18,210 nucleotides of DNA from Patescibacteria group bacterium (GCA_022710205.1 JAKLHJ010000009.1:1-18210), one strand, 5' to 3'; shown: positions 6,160 to 14,439, counted from the stretch's first letter. The notes: generated from the sequence alone by a model not told the origin. Numbers and translations are program-made.

Positions 6160-8334
6160 ATGGCCCCACAGACACTCATCGAAGAAATATTTCGTCTTAA
6201 TCCGATCCAAAAAGCGGGGCTGAAAAAGATTGGGCTCAAAACCCTAGAAGACCTACTAATGTATCTCCCGTCCAGATACGGAGAAAAAGCTGTGCTTAAG
6301 CACATAGACGAAACGAACGACAACGAGATAGCTGTAGTCTGCGGACGCGTTATAAGCACAAAAATATACAAATCGTTCCGCACGAGGATGCCGATGGCCG
6401 ATATGGTCGTCGAGGATGACACGGGAAGGATAAAAGCGACATGGTTCCACCAGCCATATATGGCGAAAAAGGTGGAAGAAGGAAAATTTGCAAAGCTAAC
6501 GGGAACCGTCACGCTGAAGAACGGCTCGCGCACGATGGTAAATCCCGATCTCGAAGAGGTTGAAACAATGGAACTCGCCCACCACGGAAGTCTATTCGGC
6601 AAAGATGAAACGCACCAATCGCCTGTCTATCCGGAAACGCGTGGGGTCACATCGCTTTGGATAAAGCATGCGATAGACAGAGCTCTGAAAAATAAAATCC
6701 ACGAGCTTTTAGAAGACGTAATTCCTAAAGAAATTCTCGCGAAATATCATCTCCCCTCTCTACAGACGGCGCTCGTCTGGATACATAGTCCGCAAAAAGA
6801 TTCCGACGCTATCGCCGCACGCAAAAGATTTGCCTTTGAAGAAGTTTTCCTCATTCAGCTCGCAAGACAAAAAGAAAAAAGAGAGTATGCGAAAAATCCT
6901 TCGTTCAAAATAACAACGTCCGAGGACAATATAGATATTTTTACAAAAAACTTCGGGTTCCCGATGACGGACGCCCAAAACAAAGCGATAAAGCAGATAG
7001 TAGAAGACCTTCGCGCCGATAAGCCGATGGCAAGACTTCTCGAGGGAGACGTCGGATCCGGAAAGACGGCCGTCGCCGCGACCGCCGCATATTCAATAAT
7101 CAGCACAAGCCCTTATGGAAAAGATTACGGGAACCTCGGTGTCGCATATATGGCGCCGACAGAGATACTCGCGAATCAGCACTTCGAATCTTTCATAAAA
7201 TATTTTAAGCACACGGGAATAAATGTCGGCCTAATTACGGGAAGCGGGTGTAAAAAATTTCCATCAAAAATAAACCCGGAGGGGTGGACGGACATTTCTC
7301 GCACACAGCTCCTGAAATGGGTCGCAAACGGCGAGATACCGATACTTGTCGGCACACACGCGCTCATCCAAAAAAGCGTTAAATTCAAGCATCTTGGCCT
7401 CGCAATAATAGACGAACAACACAGATTCGGCGTAAAACAAAGACTGGACCTCGCAAAAAAGACCGGTGATTTCGGCGGCGGCAAAAAACTGCCGGTCCCT
7501 CACCTAATTTCTATGACGGCGACACCGATTCCAAGGACCCTCGCTCTCACTATATACGGAGACCTCGACCTCACACTACTCGACGAAATGCCGGCGGGCA
7601 GAAAGCCGATAATCACAGAAATAGTCTCCCCTACCCACAGAAAAGAGGTCTATGAAAAAATACACAAGGAATTAGAGGCCGGACGACAAGCTTACATAAT
7701 TTGTCCGCGCATTGACGAGCCGGATCCGGACAAAGAAATGGCGATAATCGCAAAATCAGTGAAAGAAGAAGCGAAACGTCTCAAGAAAGATGTTTTCAAA
7801 GAATATAATATCGACATTCTTCACAGCAAGATGACCCCGGCGGCGAAAGAAAAAACTATGAAGGACTTTTCGGACAAGAAAATCGATATTTTGGTCGCCA
7901 CATCTGTTGTCGAGGTCGGAGTAAATGTCCCTAACGCAACAGTTATTGTCATCGAAGGAGGAGAAAGATTCGGGTTATCACAACTCCACCAACTCCGCGG
8001 AAGAGTTTTGCGAAGCAATCATCAAGCGCATTGTTTTATTTTCACAGAATCGAAATCACCAAAGACTATGGAGCGGCTGAAAGCAATAAAAACAGCCAAG
8101 AACGGATTTGAACTAGCCGAACTCGACCTACAGCTACGCGGTTTTGGAGAACTTTCAGGCAAAAAGCAGTGGGGTATATCAGATATAGGAATGGAAGCGA
8201 TAAAAAATCTAAAAATGGTGGAGGCGGCGCGAAATGAAGCTAAAAATATTCTGGATGACGATATCGAACTCAAAAAATATACAATGCTTAAACAAAAAGT
8301 TGACGAAAGGACGATGGGGACTCATTTTGAATAA
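6160..8334 (+). CDS. recG: ATP-dependent DNA helicase RecG
   Basis: RecG remodels stalled replication forks and Holliday junctions. The 724 residues show the family order. An N-terminal wedge/OB region spans about 1-135 (DLLMYLPSRY near 31-40, OB fold from about 57). Walker A is GDVGSGKT (296-303) and the DEQH box is at 418-421. Motif III is TATPIPRT (453-460), with ILVAT(S) at 577-582 and GERFGLSQLHQLRGR at 601-615. Motif VI reads QLRGRVLR; the usual final GR.G of RecG is altered (V-L-R-S) but Q611, G614, R615 and R618 are kept. The length is slightly above the usual 680-700 because of short insertions, for example around 362-380. The ATG at 6160 has no Shine-Dalgarno; TATCCT 8 nt upstream is a weak -10 candidate. 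No terminator follows before the next promoter. Confidence 0.97.
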   Translation: MAPQTLIEEIFRLNPIQKAGLKKIGLKTLEDLLMYLPSRYGEKAVLKHIDETNDNEIAVVCGRVISTKIYKSFRTRMPMADMVVEDDTGRIKATWFHQPYMAKKVEEGKFAKLTGTVTLKNGSRTMVNPDLEEVETMELAHHGSLFGKDETHQSPVYPETRGVTSLWIKHAIDRALKNKIHELLEDVIPKEILAKYHLPSLQTALVWIHSPQKDSDAIAARKRFAFEEVFLIQLARQKEKREYAKNPSFKITTSEDNIDIFTKNFGFPMTDAQNKAIKQIVEDLRADKPMARLLEGDVGSGKTAVAATAAYSIISTSPYGKDYGNLGVAYMAPTEILANQHFESFIKYFKHTGINVGLITGSGCKKFPSKINPEGWTDISRTQLLKWVANGEIPILVGTHALIQKSVKFKHLGLAIIDEQHRFGVKQRLDLAKKTGDFGGGKKLPVPHLISMTATPIPRTLALTIYGDLDLTLLDEMPAGRKPIITEIVSPTHRKEVYEKIHKELEAGRQAYIICPRIDEPDPDKEMAIIAKSVKEEAKRLKKDVFKEYNIDILHSKMTPAAKEKTMKDFSDKKIDILVATSVVEVGVNVPNATVIVIEGGERFGLSQLHQLRGRVLRSNHQAHCFIFTESKSPKTMERLKAIKTAKNGFELAELDLQLRGFGELSGKKQWGISDIGMEAIKNLKMVEAARNEAKNILDDDIELKKYTMLKQKVDERTMGTHFE

Positions 8335-8338
8335 CTAT

Positions 8339-8366
8339 TTGACATAAATATATGATGCGATACTAT
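8339..8366 (+). promoter_or_regulatory. Promoter of the P-loop ATPase gene
   Basis: TTGACA (8339-8344), a 16-nt spacer and TACTAT (8361-8366) start just after the recG stop. The leader to the ATG is about 70 nt, similar in length to that of the GC-rich cassette. Confidence 0.75.
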
Positions 8367-8443
8367 ATCGCAGAGCTGTTTTACTTTGAAAAAACTCGTA
8401 AGCCCTCATCTTTAATGGGAGGCAGAGCATAAGGGAGGAAAAA

Positions 8444-9049
8444 ATGGGTATCAAGAAAATTGCCCTAGTGGGTGGCCCCTGTGCGGGAAAAACCACGATT
8501 CTGAGTGCAATCCGAGAAGAGTTCGCAGACCAAACGATCTTTGTCCCCGAAGTTGCGACACTACTGCTCGAAGGCGGCTTCCCGATTCCGGGGACGCATC
8601 TCCCGTGGAGCGAGAAGTGGCAATCTGCGTTTCAATCTGCCGTGCTACCTCTTCAGCAGGCCCTGGAAGACACAAATGAGCTGGTAGCAGAGGCGAAGGG
8701 GCGTAATCTTATCATCTGCGACAGAGGACTCCTGGACGGCGCGGCCTACACTCCGGGCGGAGTGGCGGAGTTCTGCAGACGCTACAATCTCAACTATGAG
8801 AAAGCTCTAGCGAACTACACTGCGATTATCCATCTGGAGAGTCTTGCAACCTCTGACCCCCAAAAATATGGAAAAAGAGGGAACGCTTCCCGTTTTGAAA
8901 CAGTTGAGAGGGCCAGGGAGATTGAACTAGCGGTGAGAGAAGCGTGGAAAGGCCACCCTCGGTATATCTTCGTTGGTGGAAAGAAGGATGTCTCCAGCAA
9001 GATAAGCGAGGTCGTTGGAATGGTCAGATTTCTTCTCTCTGAAAAGTAG
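8444..9049 (+). CDS. P-loop ATPase, NadR/Ttd14-like AAA domain
   Basis: The 201 residues begin with a Walker A motif GGPCAGKTT (10-18) on the first strand and have a kinase-like CDRGLLDG segment (92-99). The C-terminal part contains RFETVERAREIE, a basic lid-like region. This order matches the AAA_28 (NadR/Ttd14) family of small nucleotide-binding proteins, some of which are nucleoside or nicotinamide-riboside kinases; the substrate here is unknown. AAGGGAGG (8431-8438) lies 5 nt before the ATG, a strong ribosome site, and a promoter with a 70-nt leader precedes it. It is a monocistronic unit closed by a terminator with a GAAA loop. Confidence 0.82.
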   Translation: MGIKKIALVGGPCAGKTTILSAIREEFADQTIFVPEVATLLLEGGFPIPGTHLPWSEKWQSAFQSAVLPLQQALEDTNELVAEAKGRNLIICDRGLLDGAAYTPGGVAEFCRRYNLNYEKALANYTAIIHLESLATSDPQKYGKRGNASRFETVERAREIELAVREAWKGHPRYIFVGGKKDVSSKISEVVGMVRFLLSEK

Positions 9050-9055
9050 GACAAT

Positions 9056-9085
9056 GCTCGGACGAAAGTCCGGGCTTTTTTATTT
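9056..9085 (+). terminator. Rho-independent terminator after the P-loop ATPase gene
   Basis: GCTCGGAC/GTCCGGGC (one G-T pair) closes a GAAA loop and is followed by TTTTTTATTT. Confidence 0.92.
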
Positions 9086-9095
9086 AAGCCACCAA

Positions 9096-9123
9096 AATAA
9101 AAACCCCGCACTTCCGCGCGGGG
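9096..9123 (-). terminator. Rho-independent terminator of the histidine phosphatase gene
   Basis: On the minus strand CCCCGC/GCGGGG with an 8-nt loop is followed by TTTTTATT. It faces the rightward terminator at 9056-9085, so the two converging units are insulated. Confidence 0.87.
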
Positions 9124-9132
9124 TCGATGTAC

Positions 9133-9858
9133 TTATTCGTCATAGAAAGTGGTGCCGTATTCGACCATGACCATACGGCCGAGATCGCGGTCAAACTTGT
9201 AGACGACAATTCCGCAATTCTCTAGCTTCATTTCATCCGAATAAAATATCTGGCCGAAAGAATATTCGGTCAGACCGGACAAAACCCAATTTGCGCACTG
9301 GATGAATCTATAGTGTGAGACAACGAACATCGTCTCATAACCGGAGCCCATCTTAAGGGCGAGCGAAAGGAACGCCCTTGCGCGCTCCGTCGTATCTGCC
9401 AGGCTTTCGCCTTGCGGTGGTCGATAGGAAAATTCCGTCATCTTCCTACTGAGATTGCCGATATCGCTGAACATTGCCTTTGACTCTTCAAGGGTCATAT
9501 TATGCACGGGGCCGAGGCACCTCTCTCGACAAGCCTCTTCGGCATATGCGACGATACGATTCCTCTCCCTCTTCGTATAAGCAGAAAGTATCGCCTCCGT
9601 CGTCTGCATTGCCCTCAAATAATCGGAATACATTATAATATCGGGCACACCAAACCTCTTTTTGAGCCCCACGCCGGTTTTCATGGCCTGGTTGAGACCC
9701 ATTTCGGTAAGGGGCATCCCATGGTCGGTAATTCTACGCAAGATCTCCTGAATAGCGCCGGGCTCTTTCGGCAAAAAGGGCGTGTGGCCATACTTGTTGC
9801 GCAGTGATTCACCGTGACGAATAAAGACCAGTTTTCTGGGGCCCAGAACAAGATCCAT
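9133..9858 (-). CDS. Histidine phosphatase superfamily protein (phosphoglycerate-mutase-like)
   Basis: The 241 residues carry the superfamily signature. FIRHGESLRN has the catalytic H15; R82 is in the YLRAMQTTE segment and E112 in RERCLG. GES sits at 150-152, and the second catalytic histidine is H182 in VVSHYRF. These enzymes transfer or remove phosphate through a phospho-histidine. The substrate is not clear, because the mutase-specific loops of the neighbouring gene are missing; a phosphatase is more likely than a glycolytic mutase. An upstream TTG would add 11 residues, but the ATG at 9858 has GGAAGGCAGG 8 nt in front and is the better start. The promoter at 9911-9939 gives a leader of about 46 nt. 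Confidence 0.87.
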   Translation of the reverse strand: MDLVLGPRKLVFIRHGESLRNKYGHTPFLPKEPGAIQEILRRITDHGMPLTEMGLNQAMKTGVGLKKRFGVPDIIMYSDYLRAMQTTEAILSAYTKRERNRIVAYAEEACRERCLGPVHNMTLEESKAMFSDIGNLSRKMTEFSYRPPQGESLADTTERARAFLSLALKMGSGYETMFVVSHYRFIQCANWVLSGLTEYSFGQIFYSDEMKLENCGIVVYKFDRDLGRMVMVEYGTTFYDE

Positions 9859-9910
9859 AATGATTACCTGCCTTCCTTCTGTTTTTTCCAAAGTCCTACA
9901 TTCACCTTGG

Positions 9911-9939
9911 ATACTAAAACAAAAGACCGCCCTTTACAA
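9911..9939 (-). promoter_or_regulatory. Promoter of the histidine phosphatase gene
   Basis: On the minus strand TTGTAA (9934-9939), a 17-nt spacer and TAGTAT (9911-9916). The expected start near 9904 leaves about 46 nt before the ATG at 9858. Confidence 0.65.
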
Positions 9940-9991
9940 GTTCACCCCGTAGGAAGTTTCTCTCTTGGCGCCTTACTTACAAATAACAAAG

Positions 9992-10029
9992 CCGCCTGCC
10001 GTGCCCGCGCACGCAGGGCAGGCAGGCGG
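9992..10029. repeat. GC-rich palindrome
   Basis: CCGCCTGCC-(G)-TGCCC pairs with GGGCAGGCAGGCGG, a 14-bp stem with one bulged G and a 9-nt loop, in otherwise AT-rich intergenic DNA. On the minus strand it is followed by CTTTGTTATTTG, so it may help end the phosphoglycerate mutase transcript. It has the look of a dispersed palindromic repeat; CCTCCTGCGGGGCAGGC at 12921-12937 may be a decayed relative. Confidence 0.7.
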
Positions 10030-10039
10030 TAACCGAGCG

Positions 10040-10065
10040 AATTATTTTGTTTTTTAAAAATAATT
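10040..10065. repeat. AT-rich hairpin downstream of the phosphoglycerate mutase gene
   Basis: AATTATTTT (10040-10048) pairs with AAAATAATT (10057-10065) around an 8-nt loop. It could act as a weak terminator for the leftward mutase transcript. A similar AT-only stem lies at 14545-14566. Confidence 0.45.
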
Positions 10066-10106
10066 TATTTGAACTTTCCTGCGGGGAGCGGCATTTTTTA
10101 ATAAAT

Positions 10107-10850
10107 TTATTTAATTTTAGTCTGCGCCTTGACCTCTTCGATCTTGGCTGCGACGACAGCCTCGTCCCCGAGGTAATAATGCTTGATGGGTAACCCCGAC
10201 TCATCAAATTCGTATATAAGCGGAACCCCTGTCGGAATATTCAGATCCATAACCTGTTTTTCGTCCAAACCATCAAGCACCCTCACGATACTTCTTATGC
10301 CGGAACCGTGGCCTGAAAAAAGTATATTCTTGCCGTTCTTTATTTCAGGCAAGATTGCCTCTTTCCAATACGGCATTATTCTGTCTTCTGTGTCTTTCAA
10401 CGACTCCGCCATCGGTATTTCGTTCCTTGCGAGGTCTTTATATTTTGGATCGTTAATTGCATCTCTGGAGTCACCCGTCTTCAACTCAGGCGGTCTTACC
10501 GAATAGCCTCTCCTCCATATATGCACTTGCCCCTCGCCGTATTTTTCCACCGTTTCTTTTTTATTTAAGCCCTGCAGAGCGCCATAATGTCTTTCGTTCA
10601 ATCTCCAAGAATAAAAAACAGGTATGTTAATTCCTAAATCAGCGAGAACAATATCTAGGGTCTCTGTAGCTCGCGAAAGAACAGAAGTGAAAGCGATATC
10701 AATCTTAATTCCCGCGCCCTTGAGTAATTTTGCCGCTTCATGAGATTCCGCTACCCCCCTATCTGAAAGAGGCACATCAGTCCACCCTGTAAAAAGATTC
10801 TCTTTATTCCATGTGCTTTCTCCGTGTCTAAGCAAAATTAATTTTGACAT
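10107..10850 (-). CDS. gpmA: 2,3-bisphosphoglycerate-dependent phosphoglycerate mutase
   Basis: The enzyme interconverts 3- and 2-phosphoglycerate in glycolysis. The 247 residues follow the GpmA plan: LLRHGESTWN (catalytic H9), ENLFTGWTDVPLS, LSRATETLDIVL with R60, RLNERHYGALQGLNK with E86, then IWRRGYSVRPPE with R113 and R114. The second histidine is H181 in GHGSGIRS, where most GpmA proteins have HGNSLR, so the N-S pair is replaced by G-S-G-I. Length is close to the family norm. A start at 10865 is possible, but the ATG at 10850 begins at the conserved SKLILLRHG. A TATAAT box lies exactly 6 nt before it, overlapping the longer start, so the message is probably leaderless. Confidence 0.93.
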   Translation of the reverse strand: MSKLILLRHGESTWNKENLFTGWTDVPLSDRGVAESHEAAKLLKGAGIKIDIAFTSVLSRATETLDIVLADLGINIPVFYSWRLNERHYGALQGLNKKETVEKYGEGQVHIWRRGYSVRPPELKTGDSRDAINDPKYKDLARNEIPMAESLKDTEDRIMPYWKEAILPEIKNGKNILFSGHGSGIRSIVRVLDGLDEKQVMDLNIPTGVPLIYEFDESGLPIKHYYLGDEAVVAAKIEEVKAQTKIK

Positions 10851-10856
10851 GAGAAT

Positions 10857-10862
10857 ATTATA
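10857..10862 (-). promoter_or_regulatory. -10 box directly before gpmA
   Basis: TATAAT, then ATTCTC (6 nt), then the ATG at 10850. The expected +1 is the A of the start codon. No good -35 is visible. Confidence 0.65.
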
Positions 10863-10902
10863 CATTAAACAAACAAACTCGTGGAATATCCTTAATTAAT
10901 TT

Positions 10903-10931
10903 CCCCGCTTGTCATTCCCATCTGCGCGGGG
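10903..10931. repeat. Palindromic repeat remnant
   Basis: CCCCGC (10903-10908) and GCGGGG (10926-10931) flank GTCATTCCCATCTG. The wording resembles the common GTCATTCCC...GGGGAT intergenic repeats of many bacteria. It sits between gpmA and the terminator of the sensor gene. Confidence 0.4.
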
Positions 10932-10945
10932 ATAAAAAACTTACT

Positions 10946-10975
10946 AAAAAGCGCTCCCCACGAGGCGCCTTTTTA
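10946..10975 (-). terminator. Terminator after the Cache sensor gene
   Basis: On the minus strand GCGC-(C)-TC pairs with GA-GCGC and is followed by TTTTTAG. It starts immediately after the stop codon at 10976-10978. Confidence 0.65.
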
Positions 10976-12784
10976 TTATTTATTTCTAAGCTTATCTTCC
11001 AGTTCCTTGACCTGTTTTTTAAGCTCTACCATCCTAATCTCTCGTCCGATCATAAAACTATTCATTCTTTCCAGCTCTTTTTTCTCCGACTCAGCTTCTT
11101 TTTTTGCCAAAAGTGCGTCCCGCTCTCTAAATGCGATAGACTCCGATGTTTGGTGATCAAATACCCTCGTAAAAAACAATACCAGAGAGAAAAAAGCGAT
11201 TATCTCCGCAACCAAAAAAGTTAAGAACGTTAAATTGGTATTTTTTTCTTTATCAGAAAAAAATCCAACAAACAACAAATTGTCTACCTGCTTCAGCAAA
11301 ACTAAACTTTCTTTATCTTTATACATAATGTCTGCTTCGCTGTCGTAGTATTTCTTGTTCAAACCGCTAGCCAAATATTCATTGTTTATATAAGGATACT
11401 GCTCGCTTGCAATCTTTTTACGAATGGTATCCTCACTTACGGGAAGGACCGTATTAAAAATCTTATCCTTACACTTAGAATATATTACGATGTGCTCATT
11501 ATCGGAAATAAAATAACATCCGCCGCTGTTCGCCTCCGCCCCCGGGATGTCAAATAAATTAACCTTAATCACCGCCACACCGATTCTTGTGCCCCTGGAA
11601 TCATCTATCGGGTTCGCGAGATAATAGCCGGCAATCTTGGAAGTAACACCGATGGCGGCATAGTCGTGTTCTTCACCCGCCTTTCCATTCAGCGCCTCAA
11701 TAAAATATGGTCTGAAGGAGTAATTATCCCCGACAAAACTATCCGTGGCATCTCTGTTGCTTGAGTCTATTACATTTCCGCTTGTGTCCATTACATACAG
11801 AATAATATTTTTCATTGTCTTCGCTTCCCTGTCTATCTCTTCGGCCAAGGCCGGGCCATGCGCCATACCGTTATCGAATATTGACGATCTCGCGAAAGAG
11901 ACCACCACCCCACGGGCTAGGTCCACCCTTTCTCTGAACACCCCTGCTGATGTATCCAGGTGTGTATCAACATCGGCGACAAAATTATTCAGGTCTTCCT
12001 CTTGAAAATGTCTAATTAAAAAGAAGGAGGCTATTATCGCTAACAATACGGTTAATAATAATATCAGCCTTATTCTGTCTGTATAAAGCATATCCAGCAA
12101 TTCGGCATTTGTTATGGACATTCTGCGATGTATGTTCGTATAAGTAATAAAAAGTGCCGATGAAATGACCACTATAACGATGAGACGAACAAACAATGCC
12201 ACAACAAGCAAATTTAAGAATTCTCCCTGAAAAATATAGAAAAAACCTAAAATTAAAACCGCCGACTCAATTACCGAAACTACAAATATAGAAGGTGCGA
12301 TATATCCCATAGGGGCCTCCTCTCCGGCCCATAAAACATTAAAAATTCGGAAAGCCACCAGATAATAACAAACAGCGACAAAAAAAGAATATCCGATAAG
12401 CACCGCGTAAATCAAACCATAAAAATATAGGACAGCAAGAACAACAACGAAAAACACCGATATTGTTACTAGAGATGTCGTCTTGCCTAAGGCCTTGGCC
12501 CTATTTGCAAAGACAAATAAGAAAAACCCTGCAAACACATTTAACATCAAGTATGTTACTACAACCCAAATAGATAGACCTTGTCTGAAGTTATATATGT
12601 ATGACTCCAGAACAACTGAGCCATATTTTATAAACGCATAATATGTGAGGGGGGTAAGATCTAGATGCTTAAATCCCTGTCTCATATTGGCGACGATGGC
12701 GAAAAACATCACAATCAAAAATACAGAGTCGGCCAATATTAAAAAATTAATATTATTAGTCAAAAAAGATAGGAAATTTTCCAT
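10976..12784 (-). CDS. Membrane Cache-domain sensor without an output domain
   Basis: The 602 residues hold a membrane part of about seven helices (14-34, 47-65, 71-92, 104-122, 125-148, 160-184, 188-214) and an eighth at 238-257. An extracytoplasmic region of about 250 residues follows, then a helix at 517-539 and a charged coiled coil (550-600). The external part looks like a double Cache domain of the DctB type (MDTSGNVIDSSNRDATDSF, then NYSFRPYFIEAL and GVTSKIAGYYLANPI), a fold that binds small metabolites. The end ELERMNSFMIGREIRMVELK is, from general knowledge, a linker usually found just before a kinase or cyclase domain, but the protein stops 20 residues later. It may signal through a partner, or be a truncated kinase. 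AGGAG lies 15 nt before the ATG, too far for a normal ribosome site. Confidence 0.85.
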   Translation of the reverse strand: MENFLSFLTNNINFLILADSVFLIVMFFAIVANMRQGFKHLDLTPLTYYAFIKYGSVVLESYIYNFRQGLSIWVVVTYLMLNVFAGFFLFVFANRAKALGKTTSLVTISVFFVVVLAVLYFYGLIYAVLIGYSFFVAVCYYLVAFRIFNVLWAGEEAPMGYIAPSIFVVSVIESAVLILGFFYIFQGEFLNLLVVALFVRLIVIVVISSALFITYTNIHRRMSITNAELLDMLYTDRIRLILLLTVLLAIIASFFLIRHFQEEDLNNFVADVDTHLDTSAGVFRERVDLARGVVVSFARSSIFDNGMAHGPALAEEIDREAKTMKNIILYVMDTSGNVIDSSNRDATDSFVGDNYSFRPYFIEALNGKAGEEHDYAAIGVTSKIAGYYLANPIDDSRGTRIGVAVIKVNLFDIPGAEANSGGCYFISDNEHIVIYSKCKDKIFNTVLPVSEDTIRKKIASEQYPYINNEYLASGLNKKYYDSEADIMYKDKESLVLLKQVDNLLFVGFFSDKEKNTNLTFLTFLVAEIIAFFSLVLFFTRVFDHQTSESIAFRERDALLAKKEAESEKKELERMNSFMIGREIRMVELKKQVKELEDKLRNK

Positions 12785-12806
12785 ATTATTATTTTATTAC
12801 TCCTAT

Positions 12807-12834
12807 ATTGTATCACCCCGGCAGGAAGGCTCAA
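12807..12834 (-). promoter_or_regulatory. Promoter of the Cache sensor gene
   Basis: On the minus strand TTGAGC (12829-12834), a 16-nt spacer ending in TGA, and TACAAT (12807-12812, extended -10). The leader to the ATG at 12784 would be about 16 nt. Confidence 0.6.
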
Positions 12835-12949
12835 AGAAAAAATGTCCGTAAACTAATACGACGGGGCACGGAAGTCGCCTTCGGCTACCCACACTCTTAG
12901 AATTTTACCATATTTACCAGCCTCCTGCGGGGCAGGCGAAACGGAACAA

Positions 12950-12980
12950 TAAAAAACACCCTCCTCGTGAGAGGGGGTGT
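12950..12980 (-). terminator. Terminator after the YvcK-like gene
   Basis: On the minus strand ACACCC-CCTC pairs with GAGG-(A)-GGGTGT and is followed by TTTTTTATTG; it starts right after the stop codon. Confidence 0.92.
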
Positions 12981-12981
12981 A

Positions 12982-13950
12982 CTATAGGCTTGCGATAATA
13001 GAGGCGATATTTTCCTTATGGCGAACGATTCCGCCGACCTCATCGACAAAATTGTCCGCAATTATATTTCCGGTATATTTTCGCGTGGCACTTTCGTCAA
13101 TCTTTACCGGGAATGAATGTTCGTTCCTATATGAAGCAAGCAGGGGCCTGCTCAGCTTCCCGTTGTTACAGACGACCGCGTCTATTTTGTCGCGACCGAT
13201 ATGTTTCAAAAGTATCTTGGTGAAATTGGAAACAGCGAATCTGCCCGTCTCCGACTTCTTATTCATAATATTCACAACGAGAATTATCTTTGCGTGACTC
13301 TCCTTTATGGCCTCTTTGAATCCGTCGACCAGAGTGTTCGGAATAACCGAAGTATAAAAGTCGCCCGGACAAAAGACGATTTTGTCGGCGCCGACAATGG
13401 CATCGTGCGCCCCAAAATAAATGTGAGCAACCGGCTCAAGAAAAGCCTTAACGATTCTTCTGTTGTCGGAAAAGGCGCGCTTATCGATAAGCCCCTCTCC
13501 CCTCACAATAGAACCATCGGAAAGCGAAACGCAAAGCTCCGCGTTATTTAAGCTTACCGGCAAGACCTTGCCCCTGACCTTAAACCACCGACAGAGGGTA
13601 TTGATTGCCATAACCAAGTCCCCTTTCTTGATCTCGGTAAGCGCCGCAAGCAAAATATTGCCGACAGATGCGGAATCAAGCGAGGAACCGTTCTTGCGGG
13701 TAAACCTATAAGAGAGGAGCTCGCGAAGCTCAGACTCAACCTCATCGTCAGAAAGAGCCAGAATCGCCTGTCTGATATCACCCGAGGGCAAAATACCCCG
13801 CTCGTCCCTAAGGGTGCCGGAATACCCGCCGTGGTCAAATGTTGTCTGAATTGTCGTTATATTGGGCCGTATATGCTTCAAAAAGCGAGCGACGCGGTAT
13901 ACACCGCCACCGCCGCCCACAAGAACGATTGATTCATTGATATTACCCAT
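12982..13950 (-). CDS. YvcK/CofD-like protein (gluconeogenesis factor family)
   Basis: The 322 residues match the YvcK/CofD Rossmann family. There is a glycine-rich N-terminus VLVGGGGGVYRV (9-20) and the DHGGYSGTLRDERG segment with LPSGDIR (39-60), where most YvcK proteins have DDGGSSGRLR. SVGNILLAALTE follows, then PGDFYTSVIPNTLVDGFKEAI and NIMNKKSETG. YvcK binds UDP-GlcNAc and affects wall synthesis and carbon use in Firmicutes; CofD makes coenzyme F420. No F420 genes are nearby, so the YvcK side is likelier. The frame is open 50 codons further, but that extension overlaps the divergent gene and is not protein-like. AAAGGTGG sits about 7 nt before the ATG at 13950, which decides the start. 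Confidence 0.88.
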   Translation of the reverse strand: MGNINESIVLVGGGGGVYRVARFLKHIRPNITTIQTTFDHGGYSGTLRDERGILPSGDIRQAILALSDDEVESELRELLSYRFTRKNGSSLDSASVGNILLAALTEIKKGDLVMAINTLCRWFKVRGKVLPVSLNNAELCVSLSDGSIVRGEGLIDKRAFSDNRRIVKAFLEPVAHIYFGAHDAIVGADKIVFCPGDFYTSVIPNTLVDGFKEAIKESHAKIILVVNIMNKKSETGRFAVSNFTKILLKHIGRDKIDAVVCNNGKLSRPLLASYRNEHSFPVKIDESATRKYTGNIIADNFVDEVGGIVRHKENIASIIASL

Positions 13951-14020
13951 AGAGATACCACCTTTCTTTATCTTTTTTAAATAACCGTTTCTGCAGAACA
14001 TACTACTAAAACTGAAAATA

Positions 14021-14049
14021 TAGACAATGGGTAACGTAAAAGATAGAAT
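14021..14049 (+). promoter_or_regulatory. Complete promoter of a leaderless gene
   Basis: TAGACA (14021-14026), a 17-nt spacer, TAGAAT (14044-14049), 6 nt, then the ATG at 14056. This is the clearest leaderless arrangement in the window because the -35, the spacing and the start all agree. Confidence 0.78.
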
Positions 14050-14055
14050 CTTAAT

Positions 14056-14439
14056 ATGAAAGAAAATTTTAACGAAACAGACTATTACGCTCCAGAACAA
14101 TTAAGGGAGCAAAACAGGGAGGAAGACACTAAGCGGGTTTTTTCTGCGGAAGATTTTGAGGATCTTATCGGGGAATACTCCAGACTTAGGAAAGACGGAA
14201 GCAATGTGGCGGATCTTGCCTTCGAAAAAATAATAGAGCATGTCGATGATCCGGAATTATTGATAGAACTACTTGGCCAGCACTCCGGAGTGGCGGGTTA
14301 TGCGGGTCCCGACACACTGGAAAAAAGAGATCGCTTATTAAAGAAGCTTAAAAATCTGTCGGGGCTGACGGAAAAACAAAAATCTGATATTAGTCTCTAC
14401 TCTCCGGCTCAAAAAGAAGATTTGGACGACTGGAATTAA
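14056..14439 (+). CDS. Hypothetical soluble protein, 127 residues
   Basis: I do not recognise this protein. It is charged, helix-rich and acidic, with no signal peptide or membrane segment. A region from about 28 to 70 (FSAEDFEDLIGEYSRLRKDG, then ADLAFEKIIEHVDDPELLIELL) looks like short paired helices, and the C-terminus ends DLDDWN. It is transcribed away from the YvcK-like gene and converges on the membrane protein gene at 14976. The start is fixed by a promoter that places +1 on its ATG. Confidence 0.72.
   Translation: MKENFNETDYYAPEQLREQNREEDTKRVFSAEDFEDLIGEYSRLRKDGSNVADLAFEKIIEHVDDPELLIELLGQHSGVAGYAGPDTLEKRDRLLKKLKNLSGLTEKQKSDISLYSPAQKEDLDDWN

Noticed and set aside
9859..9891. TTG-initiated 11-residue extension of the histidine phosphatase
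   Set aside because: The ribosome site lies inside the extension and is correctly spaced for the ATG at 9858.
13951..14100. 50-residue N-terminal extension of the YvcK-like protein
   Set aside because: It overlaps the divergent gene at 14056 and its promoter, and a good ribosome site precedes the ATG at 13950.
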